From: Adiantum capillus-veneris
Lineage: Eukaryota; Streptophyta; Polypodiopsida; Polypodiales; Pteridaceae
Assembly (NCBI GenBank): GCA_014529385.2
Contig: CM043959.1
Coordinates: forward strand, 47,871,928 to 47,929,927
Direction: 5' to 3'
Length of the DNA: 58,000 nt
The notes beneath the pieces were generated by a model, which did no database searches, had not been told where the DNA came from, and worked only from the letters and a program-made list of their open reading frames with translations. Shown piece by piece: positions 44,305-55,890 of this stretch (position 1 is the first letter of the stretch; every line of letters begins with the position of its first letter). Position numbers and translations under genes: made by a program.

Positions 44305-46690
44305 GGTGATAGCCGTTTTTCAGCTCTCCGTAATTGCCATAGTGAGTTAACCCACCCTACCAAAATCATCCAAACACTGTGGCTATGCCTACCATTTCAC
44401 TGTATATAGGTGTGTGTGAGTTAGGAGATTTTTCCCATATCTTCTTAAAAACCCTCAATTAGCTAGTCACTGGGCTAGTTGAGCCAAAAAAAAAAAAAAA
44501 AAAAAATTAAAAAAAAATTATAAGTATATTATGGCCCATTTGTGTGTAAATATTTCATTGTATATAGGGCCTAAATAAAAGGATTTTTCATAATTATTTT
44601 GGTATTTATTTAAATATTTCTACCTATGGTGTGTTATTTATGCTATGTACATTGACTCACCATTACCATATTTTTTCTTACCATTTTGCATACTCTTTTT
44701 TCCATATAAAAATAATGTCATGCAAGCTTCTCTTATTTTTGGTGTAACTCCATCCCAACAAAAATCCAAAAAAACTAGTTCTATTTATGTGTATATTTTT
44801 TCACTTATGTGATTTTTCCTTCCTACATCTATTATCTATTACTCTCATAAATTAGACCATCCAAAAATATTCATCTTTTTATGGTAGACTTATAATGAGA
44901 GAGATTTATTTTGACCCCTTTATATTTTTTCCACCTATATTATTTATATTTGATATGTACATATTTTTTTAGACCCCTCAATATTTGATTTTCTTAGTTG
45001 TACTATTCACTTATATCATGATGTCAACAATATCTTCAATTATAGACCTACCAAATAAGGTCAAGGGTATGTGGCATGCATGCATGCACTATGGGGGGCT
45101 CACTCTTGGAGGTATTCAAAAGAATCATCCAAAGAAGGACCTCACAAGGACTTTGTGCAGTGGAAAAAAACAGTTGGTTTTGTTGAAGTTTTAAAGATCA
45201 CATGCTCTCCGAATTTGAAAAGGTGATACAAACAAAAGTTGTAGCTCGTGGGCTAAACTTTTACCTCAAAGTTTTTCATATTTTTTTGAGCTACGAGCTG
45301 TGAGCTATGATTTTATTGGTGGACCCCACTTTGCCGATGCTATGCATCCACACTCCCTCTTCCACTTTATCATTTTCCTCTTTCACACACACTTCTCCAC
45401 TCATCATCCCCACCTCTCTCACCACTCCTCTTTGCACCCTACTCACCTTCTTCTCAACCTTGAAGAGTAAGAGAAACCATGGTGAACTCATGTCTCCTAC
45501 ACACACTTCCATTCCAAAATTGACCACCTAGTTTCATTTTTCCTCTCCCATATTACCCATATCTATCAAGAAAACCACAAAATTCAGCCTCTTCTCTTGA
45601 AAGACAGCACCATGTTGATTGATTACTCATATTCAATCACCTTGGCTCTCAAGGAAGGTCAAGAGTGGAGAAAAAACGTACCGTCAAAGCTAGTGGACCG
45701 TCAACAAGTGTCAAAATTGACCCTACTCAAGACACTTGGAGTATCAACATTGTAGGAAATCCATAATTTCTTACCTATTAAGAGTTTTTTCTTCCTTATT
45801 TGTACCCTACATGGATACTCCCATTTTAAATATCCAATTCCATTTGTAAATCAATAAAAATACTAACTCTACTAGTTTACTAACACTAACCTACTATGAA
45901 AAGTCCTATCACCTCCACTTATCTCCTCTCTCTCTTCTTCATCTATCCCCACTAACTTCTTGATAACTCCAAGCAAAAGAAATTAGATAAGTGCTGAAAA
46001 TCTAACCCAACCATGGTTAGAGGAGTAACCCTAGCCCTCAAAATTGCTATAAAAAGAGGGTGTAGCTAGCACAAAAGGGGGGGAGCCATACGCAAGAGCA
46101 CTATGCTATAGCTTGAGAAGCCAAGCTCAACCTCTCTAGAAGGAGCTCTTGAGTGGAAGCTCATTGTCTTATGCATATGCATGTGTTGTCTTAGGGGTGA
46201 TTAGCAAGGGAGCTCTATGCCATTGTAAGAGAGAGTGATCATTCAATTGAGAGTAGGAAATCTATCATTTCTCCTACTAGTGTAAGCCCAACATTTGTTG
46301 AATCAAGGAGGGTGGATTTGGACTAAGCTTGGATACTTTGTCTCTCTTCCAACATAAAGTAATGGACAACAATGATGTGTAAGTGTCTTGGTGTTTTTTA
46401 AGTTCTTGATAGCTTGTCTCTGGGTGTTGTCATCAATTCAACCATAAATTCCACATACTGTAAGAAGGCAACAGGGTGGAGAGGACTCCCCTGGCCTTAA
46501 GACAGTGATTGGGGTGACTTTTCTTGTGATGTGTTGTGGTGTAATTTACTCAAGCTATGTCGAACAAATACTAATCTTACTTTGATTGGTCATGACAGAT
46601 TTGTAATAAGGTATTAATGCAACAAGCATCCCCTCCCCTTTCTCTCGCTTTCTTACATATATAATTGTGTTTGCTTGATCACTGTCGATA
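44305..46690. other. insert between D integrase modules, with LTR-like promoter
   Basis: About 2.4 kb of noncoding DNA separates module 1 (46.7-47.2 kb) from module 2. It has an A-run of over 20 bases at 44,487, a very AT-rich middle, and a part resembling an LTR promoter and leader: TATAAAAAG at 46,048 followed by a run of G and purine-rich sequence. No coding region is recognised. It may be a nested non-autonomous element. Confidence 0.5.
46048..46056 (+). promoter_or_regulatory. TATA box of a possible solo LTR
   Basis: TATAAAAAG is followed about 25 bases later by a G-run and a transcribed-leader-like sequence. The call rests on sequence context only. No LTR ends were defined. Confidence 0.35.
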
Positions 46691-47227
46691 CATTTCAAAG
46701 CAGCCCGAGCATTATCTCTCTCTCTCTCTTTACGTGTCCTAGTTCGCATCCAAAACTAGGTGGTGCCCCAAATTTGTGTAGGGTTAGGTTGTGGGCTTGT
46801 GTGTGTCTTTGTTGTTTTTTCCAACCCCAACCCAATTGAGTAGCACGGGAGCCTAGAAGAGTGCTTAGAGGCCACTCTTCTTGTTGCCCACCCCGGACCG
46901 CCTCAATGGTTGGCCAAAATACTCCAAGTCTCAAGATTCGCTGCATAGTTTGGTCTTCCACAAAGTGAAGTCCTACTATGGTAATATGTGCTTGGCTTAG
47001 GTATTGGGTTTTCTCCTCAGGATTAATACACAAAAGAAATATTCCATCTTGATATCTTTTGTAAAGCCTTCCAACAGTAATTGATACATAGCCAATTACT
47101 CAATTAATCCGGGTGCAATAGGAAGTGGTATTTGCTAATCCACTTGAGCTATGGTCATCAATGAAACCATATTTTTTGACCCTCGAGGTATCACTTTCAC
47201 AAAGAACAGATATGCATCTGGTAGATC
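46691..47227 (-). pseudogene. pol: integrase zinc-binding module 1, element D or relative
   Basis: On the minus strand the text runs from PDAYLFFVKVIPRGSKN to MCINPEEKTQYLSQAH, GLHFVEDQTMQRILRLG and VFWPTIEAV, the counterpart of module 1 in E1 (DIPDAYLFNIELIPKWS, LCINLEEFECYLEEAH). It is several times interrupted by stops. It joins abruptly to a chromovirus-type RT at about 47,227, between ILKTTFF and PDAYLFF, so the RT domain and RNase H that should precede it are missing. Confidence 0.65.
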
Positions 47228-48343
47228 AGACGCTATGAAAAATGTGGTCTTTAGGATATCTTCATCCACTATCCTTATTTGATGATAGTAGCCACTTTTA
47301 AGTTCAATCCTATTAAAGTAGGTAGAGCCTTGTAGCTTATCAAACAGATTTGATACTTGAGGCACATGAAATTTGTTTTTGATAGTGATATGGTTTAGTG
47401 CTCAATAGTCCACACACATACGGTATGTACCATCTTTCTTTTGCACTAAAAGAAAAAGGGAGAGGAGATAGGCCTCACCATCCCTTTGTCAACAAATTCT
47501 TGTACTTGTCTCATGATCTCCTCTTGTTGAGCTTGAGAAACTTGATGAGGAGGCTTCTTAGGCGGTGAGCTTCCTGGAAGGAGCTCAATGTGATGGTCAT
47601 CATCTCCTCGCCTTGGAGGTAAGTCCATAGGGATATCATCGATGAACACATCTTGGGAAGATAAGATAATTCTAACTCTTCTTTATTCCTACCATTTACA
47701 CTTGATGAAACATTAGGATCTTTTTGGGACTCTTTGACAAAAATCATGTATGCAAAAACTGAGCTCTTCATTGATTTATCAAAATCAGGAGGATTTACAA
47801 TTGGTATAGTACGACCACACTTACTAGCATCTATATTTATGTTCTTTCCCCTGTAGGTGAAGTAGATTCTTCTTTCAAGGAACTTCATGTTGGTAGCCAT
47901 GCAATCAAACCATGGCGCCCCTAGGATAGCATCCTCATGTTGGAGATGAGAGATGAAAAAGTCTTCTTCATCGACATAGCTTTGAACATGAAGCCTCAAA
48001 TTCCCAATCAAGGGAGTAACAAGGGCTTGCTGTCCCTTGAAAGCTTTGTCAGCCGCGTTACAATATCTCCCATCTCAAAAGCTTGAATGCCCAACTTGGT
48101 GGCCAAGTTCGATATGAATTTGTGAGTATAGACAGGGTCAAACAAGATGAGGGAATCATGCCCCATTACCTTTGCCCAAGCATAGGAGAGAGATGATCCT
48201 TTGCAATGAGCATCCTCTTTTGGAGCTTCAATGGTAAAAATGAGCATTTTTCTTGGGGCAAAAATGATAGCCATGTCCTTGCTCCCTACACTTAAAACGC
48301 TTATGGCCCTTGCAAAAAGCTTCGAGCTCTTCAAGACCATGCT
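47228..48343 (-). pseudogene. pol: chromovirus-type protease and RT N-terminal fragment
   Basis: The minus strand holds a decayed protease (LILFDPVYTHKFISNLATKL, where the usual D-P-G-(S/A)-T-H has lost Gly, and EDAILGAPWFDCMATNM), then an RT start: IELLPGSSPPKKPPHQVSQA, FVDKGMVRPISSPFFF, and after a frameshift VSNLFDKLQGSTYFNRIELK (motif A) with IRIVDEDILKTT. The RT stops there. Both edges are sharp joins inside E-type sequence (48,343 in E2, 47,227 in module 1). It could be the missing front part of the chromovirus at 33.2-35.2 kb, although the middle of RT is absent from both. Confidence 0.75.
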
Positions 48344-48990
48344 AGGAGTTCCAACCTTGCCAATGTAACTGAATCAAACTCTTCCACTGGTGTCTGGTTC
48401 ACATATTTGTAACTATGGTCTTTCAGGTGTATTTTGGTTGTCTCCCATGTCTGAGGTATATGTGGTCGTAACCCCAATCCTGGACTATCTTTAATTGTCT
48501 CATGAATGGTCTTCCCAAGATGATCTCGTAATTGTTCTTTTTGTCGAAATCGACTATTGCAAATGTATGCTCATACTCGATTCCGCAGGAGGTGACAATT
48601 ACTTTTTCTAAGAGTCCTAAAGGCTTCTCCATGAACCCATCTGCCAGTTGCAATTTCATTCTAGTAGCTCTCAAACTCGGTTTTCCCCATTTTTTCCAGA
48701 TTTCCTTGGTGGCAATAGCGACTCCTGCTCCACTTTCAAGAATAGATTTGGAAATTACTCCTTGGAATTCTATTGGTAGCGTGGTGTTTCCATATTCTCC
48801 CTCGCAATACTCTCCAACCTTGTTTAAAGGTATTGGGCTAGTGTTTAGTTGAGGCCTATCCAATTCTCTGATCACTTCTTGAAGCTTCGAGGTGGGGTAT
48901 TTTACTCCAAATTTTTCTAAGCATTTGCCTACGGTGGTCCACATGTTGGTCATAGCCTTAGGAGTTCTGCTAATGTGATTGTGCATGCCA
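48344..48990 (-). pseudogene. pro: E2 aspartic protease
   Basis: An open minus-strand frame of 187 codons is nearly identical in layout to E1 15,939-16,500. The active-site motif reads ILESGAGVAIATKEI, so the catalytic Asp has become Glu. IILGRPFMRQLKIVQDWGYD follows. Because this frame is open through the point where E1 has a frameshift and a TAG, E2 shows the reading order of the family. The sequence ends at about 48,344 where the chromovirus fragment begins. Confidence 0.85.
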
Positions 48991-49029
48991 CAGGGGTGGA
49001 CAACAACTCAATCAACCCTTGTGAATCAA

Positions 49030-50685
49030 TCACTCTGTTAGAAGAAAGTCTTGGGATGGGATTGCTCTCACCTCAGACTTGGCTTCATACTCTCCTAGGT
49101 AAGAGGGTAGAGTTTTTAGTGAGTCTGGTTGGCTGTGCCCTAAACTAATTGATCCCTGGTCTCCCCCTTGCGAATGTATATCAAAGTTCATTTGTGATCT
49201 TGCCTCAAATTCGTAAATAGGAAATAAGATCTCATTTTTCTCTTTTCTCGTGCTATTCATGTGGTAACTCACCCTGTTAGATTTGTTGGCATCACGGATT
49301 TGCTTCCACAGGTCACCTAGACCATTATAATACCTACCCATTTCTACCAATGTTTTAGGCTGGAACCCATCACTTGCCTCATCTGTTGTATTTGGCACTA
49401 TGATAGGCTCTCCCCTAGACTCAGAGGCATTCGTGAGTCTTTCCTTCGTTTCTACTTGTTTCTCCAAAGTTGGTTTGATAGGGGTTGGAGCTGGTACTTC
49501 ATGCCAACTTGCTGGTTTTTCAAGCGGATTTTCTATCAATGATTGAGCTGTTCAATCATCTTCGGACACATTTCCAACCTCTGTTTTTCTATTTTTGCAT
49601 ATGGATACGTCATCCATCTTTGCTCTTGGATTTGGTTGTTTTTGAATCTGGCTTCATAGGCTTTTAAAAGTGTGTCTAACTGCTCATTTACCTTTTCTGC
49701 CAACATTGATCCTTCTGATCCTGCACTTTTGGGTTCTGCTATTTCCTTGGGTGCTATGGTTGCCGCAATGTGTGAGCTTAGACTAGCTAGATCCTCTAAC
49801 CGCTCTAATCTATCCTTTGTGTGTTTTAACTCCTCGAATAGAACCGTTTTCTCTCGTTCTCTCCTGGCTTTCATACGCGCCTTTCTAGATTTCCAAGTGC
49901 TTCTATGATTCTTCACTTCTGAACTTGGGGCATCGGTTTTTGGCTCTTTAATTATGGGTTCGTTCGTCATTTCTTGAGCTTGGGCTCGTGTCACTACCTG
50001 AATAGGTATTATTGTCTCGTTTTCTGACCCTCCACTAGAAGGCAGTGCTTCCAGAATGTTCAAGGTAGTTTTTGCTCCTTTGCTCGGGTTCTTAGGGCAA
50101 TCAGGAATCAAATGAGTAACTCCACACTCGGTGCAATATGCGTTGACTCTTATGATTTCATCATCAGGATAGTCTCTTAGCCAATGGTCTCCACCACACT
50201 TGTAGCCGGGTCCCTTAGGTTGTTGAGGTGCTCCTTGAGCTCCTCTTTGTTGGTATGCATGTCTCTGCCCTCCCATGCCTCCGTTGGCTATGAACAACAA
50301 TGTTCCTTCATCCAAGTTATATCTTCCTTCTCCTGCTGCCTATGCAGCTGTTGGTGGTCCTGTACTTCCCATCATGCTCCATGGTTCTAGTGTTGGGGAT
50401 TCTTCCGATGGATAATAGACAGCATATCCATTGGGATCTTCATAATATGCATGCATAGGCACCAAAGCCTTCTCTTCTAGTTCGGTTACTATTGGTGTGT
50501 ATCTTATGTTGACTGGTCGTAATCCTGGTAGGGGTGGTTGCTGCCCCAACACTGGTTGTGGTCTTTCTACACCTACAGGTCCTGGTAGGTTGCCTGCTTG
50601 ATATCTAGGCATTGGTGGAAGTTGAGGAGATGCTACCTGAGCCTGGGGAGCATAAGGTCTCTCTATCACATATCCTTTGTTATAA
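49030..50685 (-). pseudogene. gag: E2 gag C-terminal nucleocapsid region
   Basis: Minus-strand open pieces (50,669-50,340, 50,315-49,536, 49,539-49,030) carry the Pro-rich linker, the two zinc-knuckle-like motifs GYKCGGDHWLRDY and CTECGVTHLIPDC with the short x3 spacing, the basic helical part (RKARMKARREREKTVLFEEL) and the final segment to PSQDFLLTE. Where E1 has TAA at 15,756 this copy has CAA. The first knuckle has lost its first Cys and its last position is Tyr in both copies, so this knuckle was probably atypical before the copies split. Confidence 0.8.
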
Positions 50686-50687
50686 TA

Positions 50688-51490
50688 TCATTCCTCCGTC
50701 CCATTGTTTGTCCATTTTCGTTCAATACCACACCACTTTGGCTGTTTAGCCTTAGGTTTGGCGTACAGGCTAATCTTTTTTAGCACTTCCTCTACAAGAT
50801 GCTCTTGGCTCACAGCTACTTCTCCTTTCGGTGCCGTCTTAGCGGACTTGCTTCCACTTTGTTGTGAGGATGAATCATCGTCAAGATCCTTGAATTCACC
50901 CTCCTTGTAGACCGCACAATTGTCTACAAGGTAAACAGCCTCCTTATTTAACTCATTTAATGTCGTGCTCCTCTTCATATGTAAGTCCTTCTGGAGATCT
51001 GCATTCCTTAGTCCTTGAATAAATAGAAGAATAAACCTGGACTCAATTAGCAGTTCTTCCACAGGGCAAAACTTAACATATCTTTTTAGTCGTAGGGCCG
51101 CCTTTCGCATAGACTCCCCTTCTTTCTGTTTGAATTTATGGATTTGTGAGAATGTATTATGAGCTATCCCCCTTTGTGAGAATTCCTCAATAAACTCATC
51201 AAACACCTCCTCCATAGACTCAAAGTCTCTACGCTCCACAGTGTCAAACCAAGTAGCCGCATCCTCCTCTAGGGTTAGTCCAAACCCTCCAAATTGGGTA
51301 GGGAAGTCTAACACCTCTTCAGCTCTAATTACACGCACAAAGGCTACTACAGGATCTCTAGGATCTCTGTTTCTCGTGTATTTCTTGTTTACCCATTTTT
51401 GCACTTGAGAAGGTCTAATTCTACAATGGTCTACAAATCTCATCATTGGATCTTCTCGTCCCAATCTATATACCTCCTCTGGCCTTCAGT
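50688..51490 (-). pseudogene. gag: E2 gag core (capsid-type)
   Basis: An open minus-strand frame of 258 codons with the same motifs as E1 (EEDAATWFDTVERRDFESME, FDEFIEEFSQRGIAHNTFSQ, LLFIQGLRNADLQ, LDDDSSSQQSG). Differences from E1 are scattered substitutions. The very high agreement contrasts with the distant relation between E1 and D in the 3' half, so this gag belongs to the E family and need not have been part of element D. Confidence 0.85.
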
Positions 51491-52884
51491 AGTGGGCGGG
51501 TTCCTCTCCCAATGGTGCTCCTAAGCCATAATTTCTGACGGTTCTTGCAAGAGATGGTTCATCTCTTCAACCTCGCTCTATGGGTGGTCTTCTAGGCTCT
51601 GTTGACCCTTGAGTTTTTGGCTTACTCTTGCCTTGATATCGTGAATAGAGTGGTGGTTCTTGTAAATCCCTTAGCCCTCGTGCGGCTGGATAACCATCTC
51701 GATTTCTGTCTTGTTTTAATATTGCACTCTGTCTAAGCCATGCTTGCAATGATGGTTGAGTTGCTGGTTGGTCCTGGTAGTTGAACATCTGTTGTCTGGT
51801 AGAATGTGAGGCCGCGTCGTACTCTTCTGAAAATGGATTTGTCGACTTGATAGGGGTGTAGGTGGCTCTTGGCATTTGTTTGGGGGCATATGTTGATGCT
51901 TCTGGAACTATTGCCTTTTCTACCTCCTTTGGGAGAATACGTTTGTATTCTCGCCCGTAACTACAAAAAAAATATCCTTTCCCATAGCAGTTTCATAAGA
52001 GAATAAGTAAAGAACCTTGTCTTTGCTTAATTCGTTTGGGTAGGGTTCTTTGCATCGAAAGTAAGAGACTATTCCCTTGCTCTCATGCTTGTAAATTCCC
52101 ACATTCTCATTATGAGTAGAGACCCTGGTTTTTTCCTTATCATACATAAAAAGCGCTCCAGGTCGATCAATGTTTGGAGGTGGTTCTTGAGTTTCTGAAA
52201 CCATTTTTCCTTTCGCCACGTTATCTCCATATCTATTGTAGTCCTCAGGGTTACTAACTATCACATAGTGGTTCCCCTTTTTGTCTTGGAATCTATCTCC
52301 ATCATCATAGACTCGAATTATTTATAGCCTCTGAGCATGTCTTTCTTCAATACAAATACACTTGCGTCCTCGATAGTCAGAAAAAATAGGGCTCCCCTCG
52401 AGTTTGTTCCTTCTAAGAAGATTATAGTGAACTTGGAATCATTCAAAGGATTTAGGGAGGTGCTTCCTCCTGGTATTGGTCCTTCATAAGAGAAACCTCC
52501 TGGCTGTTGACTACCCATCATGAAGAAGGACTTGTCTGATGAAGTGTCAGTATCACTACCCTCCTCAATAATCGGTGCTAGTGGATCTAGCCTTGCCTGA
52601 ATTACACTCTCCTCGGTGGACACTAAGCTACCCTGATCACCTGCCACCTTTTGGTTTCTAAAAATGTGTCTTACTGATCTTAAATTCATCAAACTTAGCA
52701 ATGCAATTTAACAAAAATCCAACCACTCACCTGGCAAAGGATGAGTTTCCTCCCAACTTCGTGCTTTGCCGCGCAGAATATACCTGCACACAAGAATTTA
52801 ATTTCAGCAAAAATCAAATCAAAGCACTTAACCGCTAGAGGTGGTTTTAGTAATGATTGGTATAACTGGAGGGTTAACACTAGG
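51491..52884 (-). pseudogene. E2 gag N-terminal region
   Basis: Minus-strand pieces 52,880-52,695, 52,701-52,318, 52,264-51,920 and 51,875-51,567 match E1 12,039-13,400. The acidic motif PIIEEGSDTDTSSDKSFFMM and the two unrecognised modules are kept. CGA occurs where E1 has TGA at two places (RPGAL, FRCKEP). Frameshifts near 52,330 and 51,950 differ from those of E1. Conservation over some 450 codons in two copies indicates that this long N-terminal region was translated in the active element. Confidence 0.65.
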
Positions 52885-53940
52885 TTGGTAATGGGACACT
52901 TTTATGTCGTGGGACACTTTTATGTCCTGTTAAGTGACCATTTTCCTTGAATTATGTCAAGAGTTTCAAAATGGATTTTGAGGTGCTATCTATCTAGAAA
53001 GTTGTCTCATGAGCTGAAAAAAACTCGACATTTTTTTGGAATATCAATTCCATCTTTAACCTTGTCCTTGCACAACATTTCACAACCTAAACTGTGTGAA
53101 AAAACGGATCCTGTTTTTGGCTTTTTTCAACTTTTTGCAACTATACCACTCTATAATTCATGTTTGTGAGGTCTATATAATGCTAGAGAACTATCTTTAG
53201 TAGTCCTCAACATGTCCTGATGCTTCTAGGGAGAAATAAATGTTAAAGTTGTAAGTTATGACCAAATTACAAAAATTGTCAAATCCTGTTTTTTAGCCAA
53301 TTTTAGCTCTTCTATGATTTTTTTGGTGTCTTTCATGATATCCAAATGCAGTTTTGATTTTCTATGGTGCATATTGTAACATAAAGCTAATATTCCTTGA
53401 GTTTTGGGGCACCTAATACCCTATTTTGCATAGTAGACAACGATGGTTGATTTTTTCAATTATAGAAGAAAACGAAACATTCTAGTATATCAAGTATAGC
53501 TTTTTCAATATTGTTAGTTTCTTGTGACAACTACATGCATTTTGTAGGTAGTAACCATATCTAGTCATAAGGATCAAATTTGGCTAGATATTGAATAGTT
53601 TCTATGGGATTCTACAACTCATAATGTTGAACCCAGTTTTTTCATGCTTGCTGTATTTAGCACTTCATCTTTGTCCCCAAGATTCCCCTTGGTAAGAGAT
53701 GTATTATTCTTTTGACATGCTCCATGGCTCCTTATGAACATAAAGGACAATAGGGAACTAAGAAAACATGCATATATTATTTGTATTGAGTGTGGCCATA
53801 GAAACTTTGATGATAGGTTTGCAGAATGGTAAAAATTCAACTTTTTTGTACCTATTTCTTTTGGAAAAACAAAAAATAATGAGTGAGAAGCAATCATATG
53901 TTTTGATCACCAACCCATTGAAGTTAACTAGGGAATTTAT
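52885..53940. other. unmatched sequence inside the E2 leader
   Basis: About 1 kb separates the E2 gag start from the part of its leader that matches E1. E1 has only about 200 bases at this place, so it is an insertion in E2 or a deletion in E1. Nothing coding is recognised. GGGACACTTTTATGTC is repeated in part at its left edge (52,892 and 52,911). Confidence 0.5.
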
Positions 53941-54860
53941 CTCAAGTCTCATAAAAATCCCTAAGCCCCAGTAGACATCCTACGCGTAGGATGTCTCCTG
54001 CTCTGTTTTACCTGGATTTTTGCACTCTAGATTCCCCCTGATGTGCTGAGTCCACAATTGTTTTTACTTTTTGATTTGGACACCTATGAGCTGGTCAATG
54101 GATCAGAAATCTGTTACAGCAGCCTGATGTTGGTCTGACCAGTCAAATCAACTCTAATTTGGACCAAAATTGACTAGGAGGCTTGCCTTAGGCTGTACAA
54201 CACCCTGCTATGCCTACAGTCAGTTTATGGCTTCAATTTCATGCATTAGACATTCTACGCGTAGCATGTCTAATTGCTCAAGTGGCTTCAAATGCAAAGC
54301 ACAGAATCCCCTTTCAGATCTGAAATTGGAGTGCCAGAACACCCAAAACAAATCCTACGCGTAGGATGTCTTTTTGGCTTGTTTGACCCCAAACTTGAGC
54401 CACAGCTTCCCCTTGATGTCAGCAACCCAGTGCTATGCTTAGATTTTGGTTTGGATTTCAAAAGATCCCAATTTTAGTTGTTCTAGCCCTTTTCAGTCAA
54501 AGATTCTAAAGTCTGCTTAGAACCCAATTTTCTCACCCAATTGAGATGAAACCCTTCTCAAGCATTCACTAAATCATGCAGATCATGCTCATGCAGCCAC
54601 CCTATGGTTTTGGTCTTAAAATAATGCCTTGGCACAATTTGGGTAGGATGTCTCACAATTTCTGTCTATCTGGCCTTATCCTATCAAGATATCCTTATCC
54701 TGTGAAAATAGGGTAAAACCTACCTTCTGAACACACTGGTCAACTCAAAATTTCAAAATTCCCACCAGATCAGCCTATAGACATCCTATGCGTAGGATGT
54801 CTCTTGGCTTAAAATTTATTTTTTTCCTGACAGAAATGCTCTTGATGCTCTACATCTCTC
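53941..54860 (-). repeat. E2 leader with palindromes
   Basis: The reverse complement matches the E1 leader. The 22-bp palindrome occurs at 53,974 (perfect), 54,249, 54,349 and 54,780, with a half-site ending at 54,652. In element orientation the 282 and 275 intervals of E1 are exactly repeated, while the interval between the two inner copies is 100 here and 124 in E1. No LTR or primer-binding site could be placed between the leader and the start of E3 at 55,108. The 250 bases in between hold nothing recognised. Confidence 0.75.
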
Positions 54861-55107
54861 TGAGAAACACTCACAACAACTTTTGAACTTCACTTCAGCT
54901 TTCAAACACTCTTTTGCATCTTTTACAACCTTGTGATGAACCTAACAGCAAGTATAACATGCATGAAGTGCTCTAGATCATGAATCATGATGTCCTACTT
55001 ACCCTACTCCTACTCATCATGTAAAATGGTGATAATGGTGTTTTGGTTGCTTCCTGGCCTCTCCGGACTCTCAAGCTCTCCTTTCACCGCTTCTACCACT
55101 CCAACTC

Positions 55108-55890
55108 CTACAGATAGTCCAACGACAAAATTTTGCGATAAGGATGGCTACGATGTGCTACCCTATTACATGGTAAGCCTTATACGAGGAGGATATGAGA
55201 TTGTAGAACCACCAGAACAAGAAGAGTTTTATAACTCCTCTCAGCATCTGGAGGTAAATAATGATGCAGATAATGAGTGTTCAGATAGCTCAAGCGAGCG
55301 TGGGGAGAAAACAACGAATATCAAGTTTTATGATTTTGCCAATTAGCACCCTAGACGCCAGGAACGCTATAGGAGAAAACGAGCAGGAAAAAAAATGAGA
55401 GAGAACCTGATGCCTGGAATAAAAGATAAAACTCACTATCTAATGCTTGTCCAAGTAGAGGATTGTGTAAAAGATAAAATATCACGAAGATTCTTGAGAG
55501 TGCAAAGGGAACGGATGCAAGAGAAAATAAAACAAGTACAGAAAGCTAAAACAGGAACAAAATAAAAAAAATCTCAAAAATCAAAACAAGAAACAACAAA
55601 AGACCCAGAATGGACCAAACTGGAGCGTAAAAAGAAATACCAATAACTAAAACGGTCTTTACGAGAGGTATGGACTACTGAGGGAGAAAGTGATGGTAAG
55701 GAGGAGTCAAAAAAAGGAAACATGAATGTACCATCACACTATCGGAAATTCACCATCCAGGACAGAAAAATCATAATGACACCACCACTCAGGGAAAGGA
55801 TAAACTAACAATCTTACGATGGGCCGGAAAATGCAAAACGAATAGACCTCACTGAACCAGGTGAAAAGCCTCAGCCGGTCTATATAGCAA
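55108..55890 (+). pseudogene. E3 protease-RT linker
   Basis: Homology to E1 begins abruptly at about 55,108, at the sequence matching E1 16,764. It carries DKDGYDVLPYYMVSLIRGG, an acidic NNDADNECSDSSSERGE stretch, then Lys-rich sequence with several stops (TAG at about 55,346 where E1 has CAG). The protease, gag and leader are absent to its left, so E3 is a truncated or rearranged copy joined to the E2 leader. Confidence 0.7.

Noticed and set aside
33240-48343. The two chromovirus pieces as one element split by element D
   Set aside because: The order and orientation would fit, but the middle of RT is missing from both, and 47,227 joins to E/D-type text, so a simple split is not supported.
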